NCBI GenBank assembly: GCA_003563455.1
Contig: PWRV01000268.1
Coordinates: forward strand, 1-26,233
DNA length: 26,233 nt
From: Thioalkalivibrio sp.
Lineage (GTDB): Bacteria > Pseudomonadota > Gammaproteobacteria > Ectothiorhodospirales > Ectothiorhodospiraceae
Direction: 5' to 3'
In this document: positions 7,377-14,740 of the stretch, piece by piece
How the letters are laid out: the number at the start of each line of letters is the position of its first letter
Position numbering within the stretch: the stretch's first letter is position 1
The notes under the pieces: model-generated
What the model saw: the letters and a program-made list of their open reading frames with translations, nothing else
The model's database searches: none
What the model was told of the DNA's origin: nothing
Made by a program: the position numbers and the translations under genes

Positions 7377-8579
7377 TTGACGGTGTCCATCGAACAGCGC
7401 CTGCGTGAACGTCTGGGCGCGGCTCGTGCCGCCGGCCGCTGGCGTGCGCCCCGCACCCTGGAAGGGCCGCAGTCACCGGAGCAGGTGATCGACGGGCGCC
7501 GGGTGGTGGCCTTCTGTTCCAACGACTACCTGGGCCTGGCAGCCGACCGGAGGGTGGTGGCCGCCGCGCGCGCAGCGCTGGAAGACTATGGCATGGGAGC
7601 GGGCGCAGCTCACCTGGTCAATGGCCATACCCGGGTCCACGCGGAACTGGAAGACGATCTGGCCGAGTTCACCGGCCGCGAACGGGCTTTGCTGTTTTCC
7701 ACTGGCTACATGGCCAACCTCGGCGTTCTTCAGGCCCTGCTGGGGCGCCACGACACGGTACTGGAAGACCGCCTGAATCATGCCTCGCTGATCGACGCCA
7801 GCCGCCTGGCCGGCTGTCGGACACGCCGCTACCGGCACGGTGACGCGGAACACGCAGGGGCAATGCTGGAAGCAACGGCTGCGCGGCAGCACTCCCGGCT
7901 GATCGTCACCGACGGCGTCTTCTCGATGGATGGCGATCACGCTCCGCTGCCGGCGCTGGCCGCGCTCGCCCAGCGGCATGGGGCGTGGCTGATGGTTGAC
8001 GACGCCCACGGCCTCGGCGTCCTCGGTGAGGGTGGCGGCGGCAGCTGCGAGCACTTCCCCCTCACCCCGTCCGAGGTCCCGGTGCTGATGGGGACGCTGG
8101 GGAAGGCCTTTGGCACCGCAGGTGCGTTCGTCGCCGGCAGCCGCACGCTGATCGAGGGCCTGACCCAGTTTTCCCGCACCTACATCTACACCACCGCGAT
8201 GCCCGCGGCGGTCGCCGCCGCGACCCGGCAATCGCTGGCGATCGCGCAACGGGAATCCTGGCGCCGGGCGCACCTGGGCAGCCTCGTCGGCCGCCTGCGC
8301 CAGGGGCTGACACAGCTGGGACTGGGCGATCCCGGGGTTGTTAGCCCGATCCAGTCGGTGATCCTCGGCACCTCCAGGCTCGCCACCGCAATGGCCGATG
8401 CGCTGCTCGAACAGGGGCTGCTGGTCCCGGCGATCCGGCCGCCGACGGTGCCGGAAGGCAGCGCGCGCCTGCGCATCACGCTGTCGGCCGCTCATACCGA
8501 GACGCAGGTGGATCGACTGCTCGACGCGATCGACCGGTTGCTCCCGCGCGATCGCCGGGCACATCCGGCGGCCTGCTGA
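7377..8579 (+). CDS. bioF: 8-amino-7-oxononanoate synthase
   Basis: BioF is a PLP enzyme that condenses pimeloyl-thioester with alanine to 8-amino-7-oxononanoate at the start of biotin ring assembly. The 400-residue product has the alpha-oxoamine synthase signatures. These are the glycine-rich GMGAGAAHLVNGHTRVH (72-88), DDAHGLGVLGEGG (208-220) with the PLP-contacting Asp and His, and the Schiff-base K243 in GTLGKAFGTAGAF. The likely start is TTG at 7377, with GGGG about 11 bases upstream; a GTG at 7383 is the alternative. An ATG at 7366 opens only a five-codon frame that stops at the TTG. Unlike many pseudomonad operons, bioH, bioC and bioD do not follow. Confidence 0.96.
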   Translation: MTVSIEQRLRERLGAARAAGRWRAPRTLEGPQSPEQVIDGRRVVAFCSNDYLGLAADRRVVAAARAALEDYGMGAGAAHLVNGHTRVHAELEDDLAEFTGRERALLFSTGYMANLGVLQALLGRHDTVLEDRLNHASLIDASRLAGCRTRRYRHGDAEHAGAMLEATAARQHSRLIVTDGVFSMDGDHAPLPALAALAQRHGAWLMVDDAHGLGVLGEGGGGSCEHFPLTPSEVPVLMGTLGKAFGTAGAFVAGSRTLIEGLTQFSRTYIYTTAMPAAVAAATRQSLAIAQRESWRRAHLGSLVGRLRQGLTQLGLGDPGVVSPIQSVILGTSRLATAMADALLEQGLLVPAIRPPTVPEGSARLRITLSAAHTETQVDRLLDAIDRLLPRDRRAHPAAC

Positions 8580-8595
8580 GGTCAAAGGGAGGGTG

Positions 8596-8751
8596 ATGCA
8601 GGAAGTTCCTTGCCCATGGAGCATGGCCAGACACCCCGGAACAGCACGGGCAAATGCAGGGGCAGCCACCCTGCTCCAAACTCGGGAGCTGCAGCGCCGG
8701 CGTCGCTGGCAAGGCGGTCTGGTACCGAACCGTCTCCATGGTCCACTGTAG
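8596..8751 (+). CDS. Doubtful 51-codon ORF after bioF
   Basis: A short frame begins with ATG at 8596, 3 bases after a strong AAAGGGAGG sequence and 17 bases after the bioF stop. It encodes a basic 51-residue peptide (MQEVPCPWSMARHPGTARAN at its start) with no recognisable domain or signal. The spacing from Shine-Dalgarno to ATG is tight, and a candidate hairpin (8656-8674) lies inside the frame. It may be a small protein, or chance in a gap with no other gene. Confidence 0.2.
   Translation: MQEVPCPWSMARHPGTARANAGAATLLQTRELQRRRRWQGGLVPNRLHGPL
8656..8674 (+). terminator. Weak hairpin downstream of bioF
   Basis: GCAGGG (8656-8661) pairs perfectly with CCCTGC (8669-8674) around a 7-base loop. 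A second 5-base stem, CAGCG (8692-8696) with CGCTG (8704-8708), follows. There is no T-run. Position after bioF and before a separately started gene suggests attenuation or termination, but the evidence is only the dyad. I see nothing else but the doubtful small ORF in 8580-8792. Confidence 0.3.
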
Positions 8752-8792
8752 AGTAGCCACGTACCCCGATCTTTCTACCCGGAGTTTCCGCA

Positions 8793-9254
8793 ATGTCGGC
8801 AAAGGTCATCACCATCATCGTCACCAAGGGTTCGCTGGACTGGGCCTACCCGCCCCTGATCCTCGCATCGACCGCGGCTGCCCTGGGTTACGAGTGCCGG
8901 ATGTTCTTCACTTTCTACGGGCTCCAGCTGCTGAAACGCAATCTGCGTCTGCAGGTGAGCCCGCTCGGCAACCCCGCTCTCGGTTCACGGCTCCCGGTGT
9001 TCATCAAGACCCTGCCCGGTGTGCAGGCGATCTTCACCCGGAAGGCGCGGGAGAGGCTGCGCGCCAAGGGTGTCGCCGACATCGAGGAGTTGCGGCAGCT
9101 TTGCCTCGATGCCGACGTCAAGATGTACGCCTGCCAGATGACCGCCGAGCTGCACGAATTCACCAAGAAGGATTTCATCCCCGGCGTGGAATATGCCGGC
9201 GCCGCCACCTTCTTCCAGTCCGCCGGCGAATCCGACATCTGCGTGTTCACCTGA
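8793..9254 (+). CDS. DsrE/DsrF-like (DsrE2-type) sulfur-trafficking protein
   Basis: This 153-residue protein has the DsrE-fold layout: VITIIVTKGSLDWAYPPLIL at the start, GYECRMFFTFYGLQLL (32-47), then ADVKMYACQMTAEL (107-120) and GVEYAGAATFF (131-141). These match the DsrE2/peroxiredoxin-like group found in sulfur-oxidising bacteria, where a conserved cysteine carries persulfide. C114 in YACQM is the likely equivalent. The start ATG 8793 has GGAG about 9 bases upstream. It stands alone; the rhodanese and tusA genes that usually accompany DsrE2 are not adjacent. It converges on the alcohol dehydrogenase gene with 36 bases between stops. The fold is confident; the exact substrate is inferred. 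Confidence 0.85.
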   Translation: MSAKVITIIVTKGSLDWAYPPLILASTAAALGYECRMFFTFYGLQLLKRNLRLQVSPLGNPALGSRLPVFIKTLPGVQAIFTRKARERLRAKGVADIEELRQLCLDADVKMYACQMTAELHEFTKKDFIPGVEYAGAATFFQSAGESDICVFT

Positions 9255-9290
9255 AGACCACCGCCCTGCATGCGCCCGCGAGTCCCGCGT

Positions 9291-10487
9291 TCAGCGGGCC
9301 CCGCCCTGCCGGGCCTCCAGGATCTCGGTGATCTCGGTATCCTCCAGCACAATCGGATTGGTTTTCATGCTCGATCCGCGGCTGGACGCGACGATGCGCG
9401 GATGATCCTTCGGCGTGATTCCGAAACGGTCCAGCGTCGGCAGATCGAGCCGGTGCGTCCACTGGTCGAGCAGCGCGACCAGTGCGTCACCGGCTTCGGC
9501 ATCGTGCGGCAGGGGTTCTCCGGTCAGCAGGCGGCCGATCCGCGCATACCGGGCGAGCGCCGGATGCCCCGGTTCCCGCTGCCGTAGCGCGCGGATGTTG
9601 ACCGCGGTAGCGGCAGCGACCAGCGTCCCGCAGACCACCCCGTGCGGGATCGGGAAGAAGGCGCCCAGCGGCGACGCCAGCCCGTGCACGGACCCGAGCC
9701 CGACCTGTGCCAGGGTGATGCCGGACAGTAACGACGCATACGCCATCCCGGCCCGGGCGTCGGCATCCCCGGCATCGCGGTAGAGCGGCAGCAGGCTGTC
9801 GCGGGCCCGTGCCAGCCCGTCCAGCGCCAGCGCGTCGCAGAACGGGTTCGCGCGCTTCGACACGTACGATTCCAGCAGCTGCGTCAGGGCGTCCATCCCA
9901 TTGCCGGCGATCACCGCCGGCGGACAAGTGGCCAGGAAATCGGGGTCCACCACCGCGTACTGGGCCACCAGCCGTTCGTCCCGGAACGATTTCTTGAAGC
10001 CGTCTGCACCGTCGCGGCTCAGCACCGCGTTCCTGGTGGCCTCGGAACCGGTGCCGGCGGTGGTCGGCACCGCGACCAGCGGAACCGAAGGGCCGCGGTA
10101 GGGGCGTTCCGGACCGACCCCTTCGAGGTGATCCAGCACCGGGTTGCCCGGAAGCAGCAGTCCCGCGATCGCCTTGCCAGCGTCCAGCGCGCTGCCGCCA
10201 CCGATCGCGACGACGACCGAGATTTCCCGGCCGCGGTAGCGCTGAACCGCCGCGTCGATCGCCTCGGGCGAGGGCTCTCCGGAGATGCGGTGTCCGATCA
10301 CGTCGAGCCCGTCGGCAGCAAAACCGGTCTCGAGCTCGGGCCAGAACGGTCCCTCCAGCAGCGAGCGACTGCCGGTCACCAGCAGCACCCGGCGCCCGAA
10401 ACCCGCCGCGATGCGCGGCAGCCGGTGCCTCGCACCGGCGCCGAACTCGATCCGGGGCAGACGTGCGATCGCAAACTCCATCGACAT
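9291..10487 (-). CDS. Iron-containing (group III) alcohol dehydrogenase
   Basis: This 398-residue protein is a cytoplasmic Fe-ADH-family NAD(P)-dependent dehydrogenase, probably acting on a small alcohol or aldehyde. The N-terminal nucleotide domain has AIGGGSALDAGKAIAG (94-109) and PTTAGTGSEATRNAV (141-155). The metal domain has GNGMDALTQLLESYVS (195-210), then GLGSVHGLASPLGAFF (263-278) and PHGVVCG. D199, H268 and H282 match three metal ligands, but the second ligand, usually His four residues after the Asp (as in FucO), is Gln here (Q203). The ATG at 10487 is set by GGGAGG 6 bases upstream, dropping 11 residues from the longest frame. It lies 48 bases after radC on the same strand and may be co-transcribed. 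Its substrate cannot be told from the sequence. Confidence 0.93.
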   Translation of the reverse strand: MSMEFAIARLPRIEFGAGARHRLPRIAAGFGRRVLLVTGSRSLLEGPFWPELETGFAADGLDVIGHRISGEPSPEAIDAAVQRYRGREISVVVAIGGGSALDAGKAIAGLLLPGNPVLDHLEGVGPERPYRGPSVPLVAVPTTAGTGSEATRNAVLSRDGADGFKKSFRDERLVAQYAVVDPDFLATCPPAVIAGNGMDALTQLLESYVSKRANPFCDALALDGLARARDSLLPLYRDAGDADARAGMAYASLLSGITLAQVGLGSVHGLASPLGAFFPIPHGVVCGTLVAAATAVNIRALRQREPGHPALARYARIGRLLTGEPLPHDAEAGDALVALLDQWTHRLDLPTLDRFGITPKDHPRIVASSRGSSMKTNPIVLEDTEITEILEARQGGAR

Positions 10488-10535
10488 GACAATCCTCCCT
10501 TCGTGCAGACGACACGCCACGGTCCCGGCCGGGGT

Positions 10536-11207
10536 TCAGATCAGCCCCCGCTCCGCGAAGGACAGCGTCTCGTCGGCCACGATCACGTGGTCGAGCACGC
10601 GGACATCGAGCAGGCCGAGAGCCTCCTGCAGGCGGCGGGTAATGGCCTCGTCCGCGCGCGATGGCTCCGCGACGCCCGAAGGATGATTATGGGCCAGGAT
10701 CACCGCCGCGGCATTATGGTGCAACACCCGGCGCACGATCTCGCGGGGGTGCACGCTGGCGCCGTCGATGGTCCCCCGGAAGAGCTCCTCGAAGGCCAGC
10801 ATGCGGTGCCGGTTGTCGAGGAACAGGCAGGCGAAGACCTCGTAGGGGTAGTCGCGCAGCCGCGCGGAGAGGAAAGCGCGGGTTGCCGCGGGCGAAGTGA
10901 CCGCGTCGCCGCGTTCAAGCATCGCGGCGAGGTGTCGCCGCCCCATCTCCAGCACGGCCTGCAGTTGCGCGTACTTGGCGGCGCCGAGGCCGCGTGCCGC
11001 GCAGAACGCGGCCCGGTCGGCCTGCAGCAGCGGGCGCAGCCCCCCGAAGTGATTCAGCAGGTCGCGCGAGATGTCCACCGCGCTCTTCCCCGCAACTCCG
11101 GTGCGCAGAAAGATCGCGAGCAGCTCGGCATCGGAGAGCGCGGCCGGACCGCGCAGAAGAAGCCTTTCCCGGGGACGCTCGTCCGCCGGCCAGTCGGATA
11201 TTGCCAT
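10536..11207 (-). CDS. radC: RadC family JAMM-domain protein
   Basis: RadC proteins have an N-terminal helix-hairpin-helix region and a C-terminal JAMM metalloprotease-like domain. Their old assignment to DNA repair is disputed and the true role is unclear. In this 223-residue protein RERLLLRGPAALSDAELLAIFLRTG (13-37) is the N-terminal signature, LGAAKYAQLQAVLE (74-87) the hairpin region, and AHNHPSG with D186 supplies the JAMM ligands (H173, H175, D186). The ATG at 11207 is placed 5 bases after GGAGG; in-frame GTGs at 11210 and 11213 are less well spaced. radC divergent from coaBC (dfp) and dut is a conserved gammaproteobacterial neighbourhood. Confidence 0.96.
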   Translation of the reverse strand: MAISDWPADERPRERLLLRGPAALSDAELLAIFLRTGVAGKSAVDISRDLLNHFGGLRPLLQADRAAFCAARGLGAAKYAQLQAVLEMGRRHLAAMLERGDAVTSPAATRAFLSARLRDYPYEVFACLFLDNRHRMLAFEELFRGTIDGASVHPREIVRRVLHHNAAAVILAHNHPSGVAEPSRADEAITRRLQEALGLLDVRVLDHVIVADETLSFAERGLI

Positions 11208-11283
11208 CACCACCTCCCTGTGGCCTTGAGTCGTAAGCGCAGTCTTATCACGATCGCATGGGATTCGGGAAGGGAGTGGCCTC

Positions 11284-11383
11284 GGGGGCAGATCTGAAAT
11301 CTGTCCCCCTTCCCGCGCGGGGGCCGTGGCAGCGGCTTCCGGCCACGACCGGGTACGGAAGCAAGGATTTCAAATCTGCCCCC
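11284..11383. repeat. 100-base element with 18-base terminal inverted repeats (MITE-like)
   Basis: The ends, 11284-11301 (GGGGGCAGATCTGAAATC) and 11366-11383, are inverted repeats matching at 17 of 18 positions. The left end is followed by a second near-copy facing the other way, so 11284-11309 is itself a near-palindrome. The interior has the palindrome CCCGCGCGGG (11312-11321) and a CGTGGC/GCCACG stem (11325-11330 with 11342-11347). It carries no ORF and no clear target-site duplication. The right end stops 20 bases before the coaBC start, so it may supply or disturb that promoter. The GGGG-AGATTT-AAATCTGCCCC style resembles the short palindromes mobilised by REP-associated transposases; that link is inference. 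Confidence 0.85.
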
Positions 11384-11403
11384 CAAGACCGTAAGCTTCG
11401 CCG

Positions 11404-12615
11404 ATGGAAAACCAAGCACAACCCCGGGTCCTGCTGGGCGTCGGCGGCGGAATTGCCGCGTACAAGAGCTGCGAGCTGGTCCGTCGGTTGCGCGATGCCG
11501 GCTGCGAAGTCCGGGTGGTGATGACGCGCGGTGGGGCCGCGTTCGTCACGCCGCTGACCTTCCAGGCGCTGTCCGGGCACCCGGTGCGCGTCGATCTGCT
11601 CGATGCGGAAGCCGAAAGCGGAATGGATCATATCGCGCTCGCCCGCTGGGCGGATCACGTGGTGATCGCGCCTGCGACCGCGGACCTGATCGCGCGCCTG
11701 GCCGCGGGCCTTGCCGACGATCTGCTGACCACGCTGTGCCTCGCGACCGAGGCGCCGATCCTGCTTGCGCCGGCGATGAACCGGGTGATGTGGGAGCACC
11801 CGGCGACACAAGCCAACCATCGCCTGCTTGAACGCCGCGGTGTACGGACGATCGGGCCGGAATCCGGGGGGCAGGCCTGCGGCGAGACCGGGGCCGGGCG
11901 AATGGCGGAGCCACAGTCGATACTGCAGGCACTGTTTGGTTCCCCATCGGGACCGCTGGCCGGTCGGCGGGTACTGATCACCGCGGGACCGACCCAGGAA
12001 CCCATCGATCCGGTGCGTTTCATCGGCAACCGCAGCTCGGGCCGGATTGGCGTCGCGCTGGCAGCCGCTGCGCGGGACGCCGGCGCCGAGGTCCGTCTGG
12101 TGCACGGCCCGCTGGAGATCCCGTTGCCTGCCGGGGTTCTGGCCGTGGCGGCGTACACCGCGGAGGCGATGCACGCGGCGGTGCTCGAGCACCTCGAAGG
12201 CGTCGACCTGTTCATTGCTGCGGCGGCGGTGGCCGACTACCGCCCCCGTGTTCCGGCGGACGAGAAGCTGAAGAAGGACATGCCCGGGATGACGGTGGAA
12301 CTGGTTCGCACCCCCGATATCCTCGCCGACGTCGCCGCGCGCCGGCCACGGCCGTTCGTCGTCGGATTCGCCGCGGAAACCACGAGGCTGCACGAAAACG
12401 CTCGGGCAAAGCTGGAACGCAAGGGCCTCGACATGATCGCCGCCAACGACGTCTCCGCAGGCAGGGCGATCGGCCGGCCGGAGAATTCGCTGGCTGTCTT
12501 CTGGCCGGGCGGACAGCGCCTGTTCCCCGAGCAGCCGAAGAACGAGCTGGCCCGTGCGCTGATCACACTGATCGGCGCACATATGGCCGGTACCGCAGAA
12601 GCCGACAAGAACTGA
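11404..12615 (+). CDS. coaBC: Bifunctional phosphopantothenoylcysteine synthetase/decarboxylase
   Basis: CoaBC couples cysteine to 4'-phosphopantothenate and then decarboxylates the product to 4'-phosphopantetheine for coenzyme A. The 403-residue protein has the FMN-dependent decarboxylase domain first: GVGGGIAAYKSCELVRRL (12-29), active-site H76, PAMN (123-126), and GGQACGETGAGRM with catalytic C159. The CTP-dependent ligase domain starts near 188: LITAGPTQEPIDPVRFIGNR (191-210), AAAAVADYRP (272-281) and the KLKK lysines (288-291). ATG 11404 has only a weak ribosome binding site and lies 20 bases after a palindromic element. dut follows 15 bases after the stop. Confidence 0.98.
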   Translation: MENQAQPRVLLGVGGGIAAYKSCELVRRLRDAGCEVRVVMTRGGAAFVTPLTFQALSGHPVRVDLLDAEAESGMDHIALARWADHVVIAPATADLIARLAAGLADDLLTTLCLATEAPILLAPAMNRVMWEHPATQANHRLLERRGVRTIGPESGGQACGETGAGRMAEPQSILQALFGSPSGPLAGRRVLITAGPTQEPIDPVRFIGNRSSGRIGVALAAAARDAGAEVRLVHGPLEIPLPAGVLAVAAYTAEAMHAAVLEHLEGVDLFIAAAAVADYRPRVPADEKLKKDMPGMTVELVRTPDILADVAARRPRPFVVGFAAETTRLHENARAKLERKGLDMIAANDVSAGRAIGRPENSLAVFWPGGQRLFPEQPKNELARALITLIGAHMAGTAEADKN

Positions 12616-12630
12616 ACCATGGAGGGGGAA

Positions 12631-13092
12631 ATGCCCGCACCGGAAATCGCACTCAAGATCCTCGATCCCCGAATCGGCCGGGACTTCCCCCTGCCCCGGC
12701 CGGCGACCGGCGGCTCCGCCGGCGTTGACCTGCGCGCACTGCTGGAGACAGAGCACGAACTGCTCCCCGGCGAGACGCTGCTGATTCCCACGGGTATCGC
12801 GATCCACATCGAGGATCCGGGCTACGCGGCACTGGTGCTGCCCCGCTCGGGGCTCGGCCACAAGCACGGGATCGTGCTGGGCAACCTGGTCGGGCTGATC
12901 GACTCAGACTACCAGGGCCCGCTGATGGTTTCCTGCTGGAACCGGGGCGAACAGCCGTTCCGCATCACCGTCGGCGAACGCATTGCGCAGTTGGTGATCG
13001 TGCCCGTACTGCAGGCCCGTTTCATTGTGGTCGACGACTTCGCCGAGAGCCCCCGGGGCAGCGGCGGCTTCGGCTCCTCGGGCCGCCGCTGA
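12631..13092 (+). CDS. dut: dUTP diphosphatase (trimeric dUTPase)
   Basis: Dut hydrolyses dUTP to dUMP, keeping uracil out of DNA and feeding dTMP synthesis. All five trimeric dUTPase motifs are present in order: AGVDLRA, LPRSGLG, GLIDSDYQGPL with the catalytic Asp, GERIAQLV and the C-terminal GSGGFGSSG lid. I chose ATG 12631 (153 residues) because GGAGGGGG lies just upstream. The ATG at 12619 would put that ribosome binding site inside the gene. It follows coaBC closely and is probably co-transcribed, as in E. coli and Pseudomonas. The algC gene that separates dut from argB in pseudomonads is absent. Confidence 0.97.
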   Translation: MPAPEIALKILDPRIGRDFPLPRPATGGSAGVDLRALLETEHELLPGETLLIPTGIAIHIEDPGYAALVLPRSGLGHKHGIVLGNLVGLIDSDYQGPLMVSCWNRGEQPFRITVGERIAQLVIVPVLQARFIVVDDFAESPRGSGGFGSSGRR

Positions 13093-13107
13093 GCCACCGG
13101 CTCGCGC

Positions 13108-13113
13108 TAGAAT
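13108..13113 (+). promoter_or_regulatory. Possible -10 box upstream of argB
   Basis: TAGAAT stands in the short dut-argB gap, 32 bases before the argB ATG, preceded by GCTCGCGC. It is close to the sigma-70 TATAAT consensus in otherwise GC-rich DNA, but no convincing -35 lies 17 bases upstream because that sequence is inside the GC-rich end of dut. It could allow argB to be expressed apart from coaBC-dut. Confidence 0.3.
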
Positions 13114-13144
13114 GCGCCCCTGACCCCAGATTCCCGGATCTCCG

Positions 13145-14023
13145 ATGGACATGAATTCCGCGCAATCCGTCGCCCACGTGCTGATCGAGGCGCTGCCGTA
13201 CATCCAGCGCTTCGCCGGCAAGACGGTCGTGATCAAGTATGGCGGCAACGCGATGACCGAGGCGCACCTGAAGGCCGGTTTCGCCCGCGACGTGGTGCTG
13301 CTGAAACAGGTCGGCGTGAACCCGGTCGTGGTGCACGGCGGTGGCCCGCAGATCGGACTGTTGCTGCAGCGCCTGGGCAAGGTCTCGGAATTCGTGCATG
13401 GCCTGCGCGTGACCGACCGCGAGACCATGGAAGTCGTGCAGATGGTGCTCGGCGGACTCGTGAACCAGGAAATCGTTGCGCTGATCAACAACTTCAGTGG
13501 CAAGGCGGTGGGCCTGACCGGAAAGGACGGACAGATGATTCGCGCCCGGCCCCTGCGCGAGGTAAGCGGTCCCGACGGGATGACGGCAGTCGATCTCGGG
13601 CTGGTCGGCGAGATCGAGAGCGTGGACCCGGCGATCGTGCACAACCTGGACCGCAGCGCCTTCATTCCGGTGATCGCGCCGATCGGCTTCGACCGCGAGG
13701 GCAATGCCTACAACATCAACGCCGACACCGCCGCGGAAAAACTGGCGGTGGTGCTCGATGCGGAAAAGCTCCTGCTGCTGACAAACACGCCGGGCGTGCT
13801 CGACTCGGAGGGCCGACTGATCCCCCGACTGACCGCCTCGGAAGTCGACCAGATGATCCGCAGCGGCGTGATCCACGGAGGGATGATCCCGAAGATCCGG
13901 TGTGCGCTGGATGCGGTACGCAGCGGCGTGACCGCGACCCATATCGTCGATGGCCGCGTCGAGCATGCGGTGCTGCTGGAGTTGCTGACCAGTGAGGGCG
14001 TCGGCACCCTGATCAGCCGCTGA
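13145..14023 (+). CDS. argB: Acetylglutamate kinase
   Basis: ArgB phosphorylates N-acetylglutamate, the second step of the acetylated arginine pathway. The 292-residue product has the amino-acid-kinase core: VVIKYGGNAM (28-37), VVVHGGGPQIG (61-71), a GLVNQEIVALINN segment, NADTAAEKLAVVL near 197, and GGMIPKIRCALDAV near 244. The N-terminal helix ahead of the kinase core (AQSVAHVLIEALPYIQRFAG) is the feature of hexameric, arginine-inhibited NAGKs. Feedback inhibition by arginine is therefore likely (family knowledge). The start could be ATG 13145 or 13151; neither has a strong Shine-Dalgarno. It faces the DUF4124 gene tail-to-tail. Confidence 0.97.
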   Translation: MDMNSAQSVAHVLIEALPYIQRFAGKTVVIKYGGNAMTEAHLKAGFARDVVLLKQVGVNPVVVHGGGPQIGLLLQRLGKVSEFVHGLRVTDRETMEVVQMVLGGLVNQEIVALINNFSGKAVGLTGKDGQMIRARPLREVSGPDGMTAVDLGLVGEIESVDPAIVHNLDRSAFIPVIAPIGFDREGNAYNINADTAAEKLAVVLDAEKLLLLTNTPGVLDSEGRLIPRLTASEVDQMIRSGVIHGGMIPKIRCALDAVRSGVTATHIVDGRVEHAVLLELLTSEGVGTLISR

Positions 14024-14042
14024 CGGTCATCGCAAAACGCCA

Positions 14043-14072
14043 CCGGGGCCCGGTTGGAAAAGCGGTCCCCGG
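14043..14072. terminator. Hairpin between convergent argB and DUF4124 gene
   Basis: CCGGGGCCCG (14043-14052) pairs with CGGTCCCCGG (14063-14072) with one mismatch around a 10-base loop. It lies in the 60-base gap between two stop codons facing each other, so it may end transcription in both directions. There is no T-run. Confidence 0.45.
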
Positions 14073-14083
14073 GCTTCTCCGAG

Positions 14084-14740
14084 TCAGCGCAGCTCTCCGT
14101 TCACCAGCCGCTCGAAGTCTCGCATGTCCTCCTCGGCAGAGGCCTTGATCTCGGCGAGCATCTCGCGCTGGCGGCGCTGGAAGGCCCATTCCCGCTGGAT
14201 CCGCGACTCGAGATCGGCGAACTCCTCGCGGTAACGCGCCATGGTGCGCTCGTCGACCTGCGAATTCCGCATCTGCGCGGCAATGCGCTCGAGCTCGCTC
14301 TGCAGTGTCGCCTCCTGCCGTTCACTGAGCATCAGCGTGGTCTCCACCATTTCGAGCCGCCGATCCCGCTGCTGCCGGATCTCGTCGACATCGGCATAGG
14401 CGGCGCGCAGCTGCCGGGCGCGCCGCTCGAGCGCTACGGCCTCAGACTGGCGCTGCGCCTGCTCGCGTTCACGCCGCTCGGCCTCAAGCCGTTCGCGTTC
14501 CCGTTGCTGCGCCGCACGTTCGCGCTCCTCCGCGGTCGGCGGCGCGGGCCGCACCTGCCGCTGGCGGCCCTCGTTGTCGAGGATGCGCAGCTCCCGGTCA
14601 GCGGCAGAGGGTGGCGGGGTCGTCGAGTAGTGGACCACGCCGGCGTCATCGGTCCAGCGATAGATTCGCGCATCGGCCGGAGGCAGCAGAAGGGCGACCA
14701 ATGGCACCAGTAACGCCAACATGCGTATCGTCTGCTTCAT
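14084..14740 (-). CDS. Secreted DUF4124-type protein with long coiled coil
   Basis: This 218-residue protein begins with a signal peptide (MKQTIRMLALLVPLVALLLP) cut after about A24. RIYRWTDDAGVVHYSTTPPP (25-44) follows and is the typical DUF4124 opening seen in many gammaproteobacterial periplasmic proteins. From about 69 to 215 the sequence is almost entirely Glu/Arg/Gln-rich heptads (ERERLEAERREREQAQRQ and similar), so a long alpha-helical coiled coil is likely. Function is unknown; a periplasmic structural or wall-associated role is only a guess. The ATG at 14740 is preceded by GAGGGGGG. Its start codon shares CATG with the divergent TauE gene, leaving no intergenic promoter space. Confidence 0.88.
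   Translation of the reverse strand: MKQTIRMLALLVPLVALLLPPADARIYRWTDDAGVVHYSTTPPPSAADRELRILDNEGRQRQVRPAPPTAEERERAAQQRERERLEAERREREQAQRQSEAVALERRARQLRAAYADVDEIRQQRDRRLEMVETTLMLSERQEATLQSELERIAAQMRNSQVDERTMARYREEFADLESRIQREWAFQRRQREMLAEIKASAEEDMRDFERLVNGELR

Noticed and set aside
7366..7380. Five-codon frame ATG-ACG-GCC-TGT-TGA before bioF as a leader peptide
   Set aside because: Too short, with no regulatory codon run or attenuator-like stems; probably chance, though it overlaps the TTG start of bioF.
11248..12867. 539-codon minus-strand frame over coaBC and dut
   Set aside because: Antisense to two well-conserved genes; no domain or signal and a composition typical of shadow frames.
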